A DNA stretch of 12,327 nt from an uncultured Lachnospiraceae bacterium (lineage in GTDB: Bacteria; Bacillota; Clostridia; Lachnospirales; Lachnospiraceae): the NCBI GenBank assembly GCA_902496125.1, contig CABUZU010000055.1:1-12327 (forward strand), in the 5' to 3' direction. The stretch's first letter is position 1; every line of letters starts with the position of its first letter. The notes beneath the pieces were generated by a model. The model saw nothing but the letters and a program-made list of their open reading frames with translations. It made no database searches and had not been told where the DNA came from. Made by a program: the position numbers and the translations under genes. Shown one piece after another: positions 1 to 6,485 of this stretch.

Positions 1-1029
1 GATATTATTTTGGCAGAGCCAGGAGCTTTAATTGGTTTTGCCGGACCAAGAGTAATTAAACAGACCATTGGTCAAAAATTGCCAAAGGGATTTCAAAGCT
101 CTGAGTTTTTATTAGAGCATGGATTTTTAGATGCGATTGTAGAGCGAAAAGAACTAAAAAATACCCTTTCTTATCTTTTAGAGATTCATAGTAAAAAAAT
201 AGAAACAAAGGCAATTGAAGAAACAAAAGAATGTAATTCTTTTAACGATATCGATGCTTGGGACCATGTTCTTTTAGCAAGGGATAAGGATAGACCAACT
301 GCAATGGACTATATTGATATATTGTTTGATGATTTCATGGAGCTTCATGGAGACAGATATTATAAAGATGATGCAGCAATTGTTGGTGGAGTCGCTTATT
401 TTCATGGAATGCCTGTAACAGTAATTGCACAAGAAAAGGGAAACGGAACCAAAGAAAATATTAAAAGAAACTTTGGTATGCCATCTCCAGATGGATATCG
501 CAAATCTTTAAGATTAATGAAGCAAGCAGAAAAATTTAATCGACCAGTTATTTGTCTTGTCGATACGCCAGGTGCATTTTGTGGATTAGAAGCAGAAGAA
601 AGAGGACAAGGAGAGGCAATTGCTAGAAATATTAGTGAGATGTCAGGTCTTAGCGTACCAGTCTTATCGGTTGTAATTGGAGAAGGTGGCAGTGGCGGTG
701 CACTAGCCCTAGCAGTTGCCGATGAAGTATGGATGATGGAAAATGCAATTTATTCGATTCTTTCTCCAGAAGGATTTGCTTCAATTATTTATAAAGACAG
801 CAAGCGTGCAAAGGATGCAGCCAATGTCATGAAATTGACGGCAAAAGATTTAAAAGAGCTTGGAATGGTAGAAAAAGTTTTTAAGGAAGAAGAGCTACTT
901 ACAAGAGAAAATCTTTGGGATATTATTCCAGTTTTAGATAATGAAATTTTAAAATTTTTAAATCAGTATTCTATTTATAGTAAAGAAGAATTATTAGAAA
1001 AAAGATATCAAAGATTTAGACAAATGTAA
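1..1029 (+). CDS. accDA: Acetyl-CoA carboxylase carboxyltransferase, fused beta (C-terminal end) and alpha subunits, 5' partial
   Basis: This is the carboxyltransferase of acetyl-CoA carboxylase, which moves the carboxyl group from carboxybiotin-BCCP to acetyl-CoA to give malonyl-CoA for fatty acid synthesis. The frame is open from base 1, so the gene begins upstream; the TTG at position 10 is internal. Window residues 1 to about 66 match the end of AccD (AEPGALIGFAGPRVI, then QSSEFLLEHGFLD). A short charged linker follows, and from about residue 85 the protein matches AccA: WDHVLLARDKDRP, ELHGDR, the TKENIKRNFGMP block, DTPGAF, the GEGGSGGALAL loop at 227-237 and the ENAIYSILSPEG block. No stop or usable start separates the two halves. 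AccA normally has its own start and an N-terminal helical region, which the linker replaces here. Upstream fab/acc genes are expected but lie outside. The family call is firm; the fusion rests on the uninterrupted frame. Confidence 0.93.
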   Translation, partial: DIILAEPGALIGFAGPRVIKQTIGQKLPKGFQSSEFLLEHGFLDAIVERKELKNTLSYLLEIHSKKIETKAIEETKECNSFNDIDAWDHVLLARDKDRPTAMDYIDILFDDFMELHGDRYYKDDAAIVGGVAYFHGMPVTVIAQEKGNGTKENIKRNFGMPSPDGYRKSLRLMKQAEKFNRPVICLVDTPGAFCGLEAEERGQGEAIARNISEMSGLSVPVLSVVIGEGGSGGALALAVADEVWMMENAIYSILSPEGFASIIYKDSKRAKDAANVMKLTAKDLKELGMVEKVFKEEELLTRENLWDIIPVLDNEILKFLNQYSIYSKEELLEKRYQRFRQM

Positions 1030-1046
1030 CCTTCTTGTGCTATACT
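1016..1046 (+). promoter_or_regulatory. Extended -10 promoter for the marR-family gene
   Basis: TGCTATACT at 1038-1046 is an extended -10 element (TGn plus a 5/6 match to TATAAT), lying 27 bases before the ATG at 1074. A weak -35 (TTAGAC, 1016-1021) sits 19 bp upstream inside the accDA end. The -10 lies in an 11-bp palindrome, CTATACTATAG (1040-1050), where the regulator could bind its own promoter. The site would let the regulator be made independently of the acc genes. Confidence 0.5.
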
Positions 1047-1073
1047 ATAGGTAAATGCAAGAGGAGGCAAAAT

Positions 1074-1511
1074 ATGAATACTCGTGAAGTGTTAAATGAT
1101 ACGTTAGTATATTTATTTAATGAAATTTTAAAATTAGAAGAACAAGCAATTATTACCGAAGAATTTAAAGATATTACCAACAATGATATGCACATCATTG
1201 AAGCGGTAGGATTAGATGGTGGTAAGATGTCTGAAATCGCTGCAAAATTAAATATTACAGTCGGTTCTCTTACAACTTCAATGAATAGCTTAGTAAAAAA
1301 AGGATATACAGAGAGAGAACGTTCAGAACACGATAGACGAGTCGTTTATATTTATTTAACGAGTAAAGGTAGGAATGCTTATCACCACCATGAAAATTTT
1401 CACAATCAGATGATTGATGCGATACTTGAAAAATTTAGTGAAGAAGAGATTAGGGTGTTATCTAAGACATTAGTAAGCCTATCAGAATTTTTTAGACAGT
1501 ATAAAAAGTAG
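1074..1511 (+). CDS. MarR-family transcriptional regulator, FabT-like
   Basis: This 145-residue protein has the size and layout of a MarR dimeric winged-helix repressor. Helical N- and C-terminal parts would form the dimer interface, and the winged helix spans about residues 50-100: MSEIAAKLNITVGSLTTSMN carries the recognition helix, and the wing contains the family signature DRR at 87-89 followed by VVYIYLTSKG. An in-frame open region extends back to 1035, but the ATG at 1074 is preceded by AGAGGAGG at 1060-1067 with a six-base gap, so that start is chosen. It sits 44 bp after accDA. FabT/FabR-type MarR proteins control fatty acid synthesis in Firmicutes and are encoded in or beside fab operons, so control of the fab/acc genes is the natural inference. 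No FabT-like TTTGA palindrome was seen nearby, and the ligand cannot be read from sequence. Confidence 0.85.
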   Translation: MNTREVLNDTLVYLFNEILKLEEQAIITEEFKDITNNDMHIIEAVGLDGGKMSEIAAKLNITVGSLTTSMNSLVKKGYTERERSEHDRRVVYIYLTSKGRNAYHHHENFHNQMIDAILEKFSEEEIRVLSKTLVSLSEFFRQYKK

Positions 1512-1536
1512 GGAGATGCGTTGCATCTCCCCTTTG
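1511..1536. terminator. Bidirectional terminator between the marR-family gene and lplA
   Basis: GGGAGATGC (1511-1519) pairs perfectly with GCATCTCCC (1523-1531) across a three-base loop. The first G of the stem is the last base of the regulator's TAG stop codon. On the plus strand only CTTT follows; on the minus strand the stem is followed by TACTTTTTATA, so it should end lplA transcripts more efficiently than marR transcripts. Confidence 0.75.
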
Positions 1537-1540
1537 TAGT

Positions 1541-2464
1541 TTAAAAGAATAAATTCACACGGTTTGGCATAACATTTTTTAATTCATAATAGTTGTATTT
1601 TTGACCAATGAGTTCATGTTGCATCTCGTTCAAATCAATATTTTTACTGACAACATGTCCTGTTTGAATGATACCGTCTTTTACTTCTAAATCAATCCAA
1701 GCCTCATAGCCTTTCCAAAAACTATTTTTATGGAAAGAAAAGGTTGCATTCTTAGCAAATGTCCACTCCCAGCTTTCATAACGTTCTTTCGCTTTTTTTT
1801 GAATTTCTTCATGTTGTGGAGCGTGTAAGTGAAGACGAGTTGTTCCCTCGTCAGTAAATTCATGAATTAACGCATTCATAACGTCTTGCATAGAAGTACC
1901 TTCTTTACAATAAGGTTTCATATTAGTGACTAGACGAGGAATACTAGCCTGTGCATCAGTGACAATTTTTGCACCACTTCTCTTCATATAAAAACGTAAG
2001 CGGTCTAAATCTGAATCAAATAGTAACGTTCCATGGTGAAGAATGAATCCATCGGCATGAATCTGGGCATTTTCTGAAATTTTCTTTCCATCAATAGAAA
2101 GTTCAGAACCATTTTCAATTGATGCATTGACTCCAAGACTTTGTAATGCATGGATGATTGGATTTAGGAAACGTTCAAAGTCATCGTCATCTGAATCTGA
2201 TTTAGCAATAATGGAAAAATTTAAATTACCAAGGTCATGGAAAACGGTTCCACCATTGGTATTACGACGAATGACAGGAATCTGTGCAGGACCTACAATC
2301 TGCATATCAAGTTCATTGAAAGCATTTTGGTCTCTTCCTACTACAACGCTGACATCATCTAACCATAAAAGTAACAATTCTTGGTCACCATGGTTGTGCC
2401 ATAAATAAGATTCTAATGCACAATTATAACGAGGGTCCGTACTTTTGCTATCGTAATAAATCAT
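1541..2464 (-). CDS. lplA: Lipoate-protein ligase A family protein
   Basis: LplA ligases activate lipoate with ATP and attach it to a lysine of lipoyl domains (pyruvate dehydrogenase type E2, GcvH). The 307-residue protein has the family layout: an N-terminal catalytic domain with IRR at 65-67, the TVFHDLGNLNFS block at 73-84, the DGKKIS segment with the expected catalytic lysine at K128, and HHGTLLFDSDLD; then a C-terminal accessory domain from about residue 225 (SWEWTFAKN, then DLEVKDGII). Three conserved spots differ from the usual family sequence: the glycine run after the arginines is TNGG rather than (S/T)GGG, the usual RND before the lysine loop reads GSE, and SGNA reads SENA. The start has GAAAGGA seven bases upstream of ATG. 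The gene stands alone between divergent and convergent neighbours, and no lipoyl-dependent enzyme is in the window. Family membership is firm; true lipoate specificity is less so. Confidence 0.85.
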   Translation of the reverse strand: MIYYDSKSTDPRYNCALESYLWHNHGDQELLLLWLDDVSVVVGRDQNAFNELDMQIVGPAQIPVIRRNTNGGTVFHDLGNLNFSIIAKSDSDDDDFERFLNPIIHALQSLGVNASIENGSELSIDGKKISENAQIHADGFILHHGTLLFDSDLDRLRFYMKRSGAKIVTDAQASIPRLVTNMKPYCKEGTSMQDVMNALIHEFTDEGTTRLHLHAPQHEEIQKKAKERYESWEWTFAKNATFSFHKNSFWKGYEAWIDLEVKDGIIQTGHVVSKNIDLNEMQHELIGQKYNYYELKNVMPNRVNLFF

Positions 2465-2514
2465 ATGAAATCCTTTCTTTTTTACACTATGTAGTTATCG
2501 TTTTTTATGTATTA

Positions 2515-2543
2515 AGTATACCACTTTGTAAGGGAAAAGTCCA
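2515..2543 (-). promoter_or_regulatory. Promoter for lplA
   Basis: On the minus strand, TATACT (2520-2515) is preceded by TGG, giving an extended -10 (TGGTATACT). TGGACT (2543-2538) lies exactly 17 bp upstream and matches TTGACA at four of six positions. It is about 50 bp from the lplA ATG. Confidence 0.5.
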
Positions 2544-2551
2544 TGAATTTT

Positions 2552-2585
2552 ATGACCTTTTACACTTCGTATCATATTATATACT
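2552..2585 (+). promoter_or_regulatory. Promoter region for the ABC transporter genes
   Basis: ATGACC (2552-2557), 17 bp, then TATTAT (2575-2580) is the best -35/-10 pair. TTTACA (2559-2564) with TATACT (2580-2585) is an alternative with a short 15-bp spacer. An imperfect dyad, AAAAGTCCAT (2535-2544) against ATGACCTTTT (2552-2561), lies between this promoter and the divergent lplA promoter and could be an operator. No riboswitch core, including the TPP core, was recognised in the 149-bp gap. Confidence 0.4.
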
Positions 2586-2613
2586 AAAATCAAAATAGAG
2601 TAAGAGGTATAGC

Positions 2614-3384
2614 GTGACACCTGCAATGCAGTTTTTAGATGTCAGTTTTTCTTATCATACATTGCAAAAAGAAACAGCAGTAATTAGAGGACTCGATTTT
2701 GTAATTAGAGAGGGGGAATTTTGTGTAATTGTAGGTCCATCGGGTTGTGGAAAGTCTACACTTCTTTCGTTAGCTTGTGGGTTATTAAAGCCTGAGGATG
2801 GCAAGGTTTTCATCTTTGGAAAAGAAGTAGAAAGAGGAGATAAGCGTATTGGATATATGCTGCAAAAAGACCATTTATTTCAGTGGAGAAGTATTTTAAA
2901 AAACCTATCTTTAGGACTTGAAATTCGTAAAAGTCTAAGTTCTACTTCGATTAAGCAATTAGAAAAACAACTAAAAGAATATCATCTAGAAGGATATTCT
3001 AAGTCAAGACCCTCTGAATTATCTGGAGGTATGAGGCAAAGGGCTGCCTTAATTCGAACCCTTGCATTAAAGCCAGATATTTTATTATTAGATGAACCAT
3101 TTTCGGCACTCGATTATCAGACGAGGCTAGAGGTTGGAAGTGATATTGTTACGAAAATCAAACAGTCTAAAAAGACAGCGGTATTAGTAACGCATGACCT
3201 TGCAGAAGCAGTCAGTATTGGTGATAGAGTTTTAGTACTTTCTAAATGTCCTGCTAATGTACAGGCAGAAATTGAATTAGATTTTGATAAAGAATTAACG
3301 CCCCTTCAAAGACGCAGCCATGCAAAATTTTCAATATATTTTGATAAATTGTGGAAGGAGATTAAAAAAAGTGATGCAGTCTAA
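2614..3384 (+). CDS. ABC transporter ATP-binding protein, SsuB/TauB/NrtD type
   Basis: This 256-residue cytoplasmic ATPase would power uptake through the permease encoded next to it. It shows Walker A GPSGCGKST (41-49), the Q-loop (GYMLQKDHLFQW), the signature LSGGMRQR (136-143), Walker B ILLLDEP with D160/E161, the D-loop SALD and the H-loop histidine H194 in VTHDLAEA. The QKDHLFQWRSI segment and overall length fit the sulfonate/taurine/nitrate/thiamine-precursor class of importers. The GTG start has AAGAGG (2602-2607) six bases upstream; an in-frame ATG at 2626 lacks a good binding site. The permease start lies inside the last codons of this gene, which implies translational coupling. The substrate cannot be read from the ATPase, and the usual substrate-binding protein gene is absent from the cluster. 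Confidence 0.9.
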   Translation: MTPAMQFLDVSFSYHTLQKETAVIRGLDFVIREGEFCVIVGPSGCGKSTLLSLACGLLKPEDGKVFIFGKEVERGDKRIGYMLQKDHLFQWRSILKNLSLGLEIRKSLSSTSIKQLEKQLKEYHLEGYSKSRPSELSGGMRQRAALIRTLALKPDILLLDEPFSALDYQTRLEVGSDIVTKIKQSKKTAVLVTHDLAEAVSIGDRVLVLSKCPANVQAEIELDFDKELTPLQRRSHAKFSIYFDKLWKEIKKSDAV

Positions 3385-4165
3385 AAATCAGAAGGCGTTT
3401 ATTAGAAGAGAAAAAAATCATCGTATCAGTGTAATGGTGATGCGAATGGTGATTTTGATATTTTTACTGTGTCTTTGGCAAGTCTTAGCATGGATTGGTG
3501 TCGTGAATGATTTTATATTTAGCTCACCGATTAAAATGGGTAACTATTTAATAGAAGCTTGCATGGATAAAAGCTTATTTTATCATACGAGTGTAACGCT
3601 TTTTGAAACCATTGTTAGCTTTTTATTCGTAACAATATTAGGATTACTATTATCCATCATATTGTGGAGCAGTAGAAAAACAAGTGAGATTTTAGAACCA
3701 TATTTAGTGGTTTTAAATAGTCTACCGAAATCTGCACTAGCACCTGTTTTAATTGTATGGCTTGGCAATAACAGAAAAACTGTAATTGTAACAGGAATTT
3801 TAATTGCTGTTTTTAGTGCAGCAATCACAATGACAACAAGCCTTAACCAGACAGATACAGAGAAAATTAAGCTTATTCAGTCAATGGGTGGAAGCCGTTT
3901 GGATGTACTTTGTAAAGTAGCAATTCCAAGTTCTATTCCGGTATTAATTGCAACGATGAAAGTAAATATTGGATTATGCCTCGTTGGTGTGATTATCGGA
4001 GAATTTTTGGCAGCAGATGCAGGACTTGGTTATTTAATTATTTATGGAAGTCAAACCTTTAAGATGACAATGGTAATGGCATCGATTATCGTACTTTGTA
4101 TCCTTTCTGCATTTTTATATCAGGCAATTGCAATGATTGAAAAGAAAGTAAATAGGATAAGATGA
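3374..4165 (+). CDS. ABC transporter permease, SsuC/TauC type
   Basis: This 263-residue membrane protein is the translocation subunit for the preceding ATPase. After a basic N-terminus (RREKNHR) there are about six hydrophobic segments, beginning VILIFLLCLWQVLAW. The cytoplasmic coupling loop (EAA-type) is QSMGGSRLDVLCKVAIPSSIP, followed by GLGYLIIYG, as in BPD_transp_1 permeases. The frame is open back to 3320, but AAGGAG at 3355-3360 points to GTG 3371 (10-base gap) or ATG 3374 (13-base gap). The ATG is given here, and the GTG is nearly as likely. The start overlaps the ATPase stop by 11 bp. Sulfonate, taurine, nitrate and HMP importers all use permeases of this type, so the substrate is undetermined. 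The substrate-binding protein expected with it is not encoded on either side. Confidence 0.88.
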   Translation: MQSKNQKAFIRREKNHRISVMVMRMVILIFLLCLWQVLAWIGVVNDFIFSSPIKMGNYLIEACMDKSLFYHTSVTLFETIVSFLFVTILGLLLSIILWSSRKTSEILEPYLVVLNSLPKSALAPVLIVWLGNNRKTVIVTGILIAVFSAAITMTTSLNQTDTEKIKLIQSMGGSRLDVLCKVAIPSSIPVLIATMKVNIGLCLVGVIIGEFLAADAGLGYLIIYGSQTFKMTMVMASIIVLCILSAFLYQAIAMIEKKVNRIR

Positions 4166-4197
4166 TGAAATGGCAACTACTCCTTGTACTTTTCTAA
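4165..4197 (+). other. Ten-codon ORF overlapping the permease stop; possible remnant of a substrate-binding protein gene
   Basis: An ATG overlaps the permease TGA (TGATGA) and opens a frame encoding MKWQLLLVLF before a TAA. A short basic start followed by a leucine-rich run is how a signal peptide begins, and this is where the binding-protein gene of such an ABC operon could stand. The piece is too short to prove descent; it may be chance or only a coupling peptide. Confidence 0.25.
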
Positions 4198-4243
4198 AAA
4201 TTTGTGTAGAATGATAAAAAAAAGGAGAGTTGGAGAGTTGCCA

Positions 4244-5191
4244 GTGAGTAAAAAAATTGAAATTTTACAAATCCTTAGAGGATATGCAGCCATTACAGTG
4301 CTTTGTAGCCATTACTTTATGACAGGTAAGGCACATTCAAATGGACAAATGGGTGTTGCAGTTTTCTTTTTAATTAGTGGATTTGTATTAGTCTATTCGA
4401 CAAGAAATAAAAGCCTAGAAGGTTATTGGAAAAAGAGAGCACGTAAGCTGTTACCTCTTTATTATTTGACAACGATTCTTGTCTTTATTTTAGGATTTAT
4501 TTCGCCTAGTTTAATACATAGCTCTGAGACTTCTATAAAAGCTTTGATTAAATCCATGCTATTTATTCCTTATGCAACAGAGGTTGGGGTTTATCCGCTC
4601 TATCCAATTTGTTGGACACTTACTGTAGAAGTATTTGTTTATTTAGTATATTATCTTGCCTGTATTTTAAATAAGAAAAAAGCAGGAATGATAACGGCTA
4701 TCGTTTTACTTCTATTTACATTTTTAGGACAAAATGTGGTTCGTGTTACATTGTTTTCAGAAACTTATGGTCGTATTTATATGATAAATTTTAGTATTGG
4801 AATGATTTTAGCTGTTTTACTTCCTAAATTTAACAAGTATCGAATCGAAGTTAAGGTTCCAGAAGTAGTGACCATTTTAGGTTGTGTGCTTTTTGTCGTT
4901 TTGTCTCTTTATTTTGAAGAAAACCTTGTGTTAACTATTTGTGTTGGAATTGTCTTTTGTATTCTTGTTATTTTAGGACAAGGATGTACATTTCATTCTC
5001 TATTTGTACAATTTGGCAATGCCACTTATTCCTTTTATTTAATTCATTACTTTGTCGTAAAAGGATGGTTACGTGTAATTATGCCAAGAATTGGAAGTGG
5101 CATTGCAATAGAAACCGTTGGTTTAATTGTATGCATTGGTATTACAGCCGTTCTTTCACAGATTAGTTATCGCTTGATTGAGAGTAGATAA
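4244..5191 (+). CDS. Membrane acyltransferase, acyltransferase 3 (OafA/YrhL-like) family
   Basis: Acyltransferase 3 proteins are polytopic membrane enzymes that transfer acyl groups, often acetyl, to sugars of surface polysaccharides, peptidoglycan or other exported molecules. This 315-residue protein has the family N-terminus: IEILQILRG, then the R-X10-H motif (R12 to H23), followed by MGVAVFFLISGFVL and WKKRARKLLPLYYL. About nine or ten hydrophobic segments follow, and the end, SYRLIES, resembles the family's usual (Y/F)R(Y/L)IE tail, cut rather short. The frame is open back to 4184. GTG 4244 is chosen because GGAG (4232-4235) lies eight bases upstream and the protein then begins as typical members do; TTG 4238 with AAGGAG (4222-4227) is the alternative. 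It follows the permease by 78 bp. The acceptor substrate is unknown and no glycan genes lie nearby. Confidence 0.85.
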   Translation: MSKKIEILQILRGYAAITVLCSHYFMTGKAHSNGQMGVAVFFLISGFVLVYSTRNKSLEGYWKKRARKLLPLYYLTTILVFILGFISPSLIHSSETSIKALIKSMLFIPYATEVGVYPLYPICWTLTVEVFVYLVYYLACILNKKKAGMITAIVLLLFTFLGQNVVRVTLFSETYGRIYMINFSIGMILAVLLPKFNKYRIEVKVPEVVTILGCVLFVVLSLYFEENLVLTICVGIVFCILVILGQGCTFHSLFVQFGNATYSFYLIHYFVVKGWLRVIMPRIGSGIAIETVGLIVCIGITAVLSQISYRLIESR

Positions 5192-6338
5192 TCATTCCTC
5201 TTGTAAATTCATTTTTTAAATCTTTACATTGATATTTATTTTTTAAAGCTAGTTCATAGATGGAGCTAGCTTTTATTTCGAGGTCTAATAATGGATGATG
5301 AAACTTCGTCATCTTTGTAACAAGTGGAATAGACGATGAAACTTCTTTAAAAAATGATGATTTTTCTTTTCGAAAGCCTAAAACTCTCGCATAAGGAGCA
5401 TAATCTGTTTTAAAATCCTTTTTTATTCCAAGTAAAATGTGTAAAAGACCTCGTTGGATTCTTGTATAGGTATATTGTTTGGTCTTTAAATTTTGGCAAA
5501 GCTCTTCCATAGAACAGCTTTTAGAAAATACATTTTGAATTCGATTGGAAAGTTCCGTGCTGATATCTAAGTAATCCGTTAAATTAGTCCAGTTTTTTAA
5601 TATTTCAATGGATAAAAAATCATATAAATCTTCCCAGTCTAATTGATGGTTTGATAAATAGGGAAGGCTTTCTCTTGGAATTTTAGCAGTGACATCTTTC
5701 GCATGAGCAAGAGCCTTTCGAATTGCAGAGGCACTAGCAAAGGAAGTATCTATTGCATCGCTGTGAAAGCTACCTTCTCGTTTAATGGTAATTGGTGTAA
5801 TAGAAGAATGAACATATTCAATTGCCTTTAAATATTCAATCGCTAGTAAATTATTTGGGCTAGTCCAAGTAGATTCCTCATAAGGTAAAAAAGAGGATAG
5901 GGCTTTATTTCTAGCAACGGGAAAGCTGTTTCCAGCACGCATAGCTTCTTTTAAAATAGAAGATAATTCAACTGGTTCATTAATAAGAAGATTTGCAGCT
6001 TCTTTTAGTGGAGCAAGATTTCCAAGTTCACTGCCAAAACATAGATAATCTACATTTCCTAATTGGTTAAGTAGTGCGACTCCCGCTCTAGCAAAGTTCT
6101 CAGAAGATGAGGTTGCAAAAAGCACAGGAAGCTCAAAGACAATGTCTACACCTCCAGCAAGAGCCATAGCGGTTCGACTGTATTTGTCAATTAGAGCAGG
6201 GGCACCGCGTTGCATAAAATCGCCACTCATAACGACGATGATAAAGTCTGCCCCTGTTTGTTCTTTTATTTTTTGAATTTGATATTGATGTCCTTTATGA
6301 AAAGGATTATATTCTGCAATAATTCCTACAGTAGTCAT
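5163..6338 (-). CDS. tmcAL: tRNA(Met) cytidine acetate ligase TmcAL
   Basis: TmcAL (B. subtilis YlbM) makes N4-acetylcytidine at the wobble position of elongator tRNA-Met. It activates acetate with ATP to acetyl-adenylate and transfers the acetyl group, rather than using acetyl-CoA. The 391-residue length is normal for the family. The nucleotidyltransferase signature is at the N-terminus: IIAEYNPFHKGH with HxGH at 14-17, then VVMSGDFMQRG, the DIVFELP strand and CFGSELG; ASASAIRKAL corresponds to the ISSTxIR motif. The C-terminal half contains TYTRIQRGLLHILLG and ARVLGF, both typical. AAGGAAGT stands six bases before the ATG. The gene ends 29 bp inside the convergent acyltransferase gene and diverges from pta, a neighbour that belongs to acetate metabolism and so matches TmcAL's use of acetate. 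Confidence 0.93.
   Translation of the reverse strand: MTTVGIIAEYNPFHKGHQYQIQKIKEQTGADFIIVVMSGDFMQRGAPALIDKYSRTAMALAGGVDIVFELPVLFATSSSENFARAGVALLNQLGNVDYLCFGSELGNLAPLKEAANLLINEPVELSSILKEAMRAGNSFPVARNKALSSFLPYEESTWTSPNNLLAIEYLKAIEYVHSSITPITIKREGSFHSDAIDTSFASASAIRKALAHAKDVTAKIPRESLPYLSNHQLDWEDLYDFLSIEILKNWTNLTDYLDISTELSNRIQNVFSKSCSMEELCQNLKTKQYTYTRIQRGLLHILLGIKKDFKTDYAPYARVLGFRKEKSSFFKEVSSSIPLVTKMTKFHHPLLDLEIKASSIYELALKNKYQCKDLKNEFTRGMIIYSQSSDN
5245..5278 (+). terminator. Terminator-like hairpin for the acyltransferase transcript, inside the tmcAL coding region
   Basis: AAAGCTAGTTC (5245-5255) pairs with GAGCTAGCTTT (5263-5273), 11 bp with one G-U pair and a seven-base loop, followed by TTATTT. 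It starts 54 bases after the acyltransferase stop. The same bases encode residues near the TmcAL C-terminus (around KASSIYELALK). No other terminator was seen for the acyltransferase gene. Confidence 0.55.
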
Positions 6339-6368
6339 AAATACTTCCTTTTTTGTTTTTTATTTATT

Positions 6369-6397
6369 ATTATATAGATTTGTAAAAAATACAAGAA
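6369..6397 (-). promoter_or_regulatory. Promoter for tmcAL
   Basis: On the minus strand a perfect TATAAT (6374-6369) lies 17 bp downstream of TTCTTG (6397-6392), a weak -35. The -10 is 30 bp from the tmcAL start. The -35 falls in the left arm of the 19-bp palindrome at 6390-6408. Confidence 0.55.
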
Positions 6398-6408
6398 TAA
6401 TTCTTGTA
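6390..6408. promoter_or_regulatory. Candidate operator: perfect 19-bp palindrome between divergent tmcAL and pta promoters
   Basis: TACAAGAAT-A-ATTCTTGTA is a perfect 9-1-9 inverted repeat. It contains the minus-strand -35 of tmcAL and all but one base of the plus-strand -35 of pta, so a bound dimer would block both promoters. The AAT-N-ATT core and single central base have the 7-1-7 geometry of Fur-family boxes, but the outer bases match neither the Fur nor the PerR consensus. It does not resemble a cre or Rex site. No regulator gene is adjacent. Confidence 0.45.
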
Positions 6409-6432
6409 ACATTATGGAAAATGCTGTATAAT
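6404..6432 (+). promoter_or_regulatory. Promoter for pta
   Basis: TTGTAA (6404-6409) and a perfect TATAAT (6427-6432) are separated by the ideal 17 bp. This is one of the two best promoter matches in the window and fits a highly expressed fermentation gene. It predicts a leader of roughly 45-50 bases. Confidence 0.75.
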
Positions 6433-6485
6433 GTTGTGAAAAAGGGTGTATTTTATACATGTCATACATGAAAGGAGCTAATGTC

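Noticed and set aside
2127..2408. 93-codon plus-strand frame antisense to lplA
   Set aside because: A shadow of the lplA reading frame, without a ribosome binding site or any recognisable domain; lplA itself is clearly real.
2416..2598. 60-codon plus-strand frame in the lplA-ABC intergenic region
   Set aside because: It begins antisense inside lplA, has no ribosome binding site, runs through both divergent promoters and its product looks like translated AT-rich spacer.
2465..2613. Riboswitch upstream of the ABC transporter, such as a TPP element
   Set aside because: No CTGAGA or other conserved riboswitch core is present, and the gap is occupied by two divergent promoters.
6453..6485. Repeated ATACATG and a CATGT-CAT-ACATG hairpin just before pta
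   Set aside because: Only a five-base stem and a seven-base direct repeat in AT-rich leader; too short to call a regulatory element.
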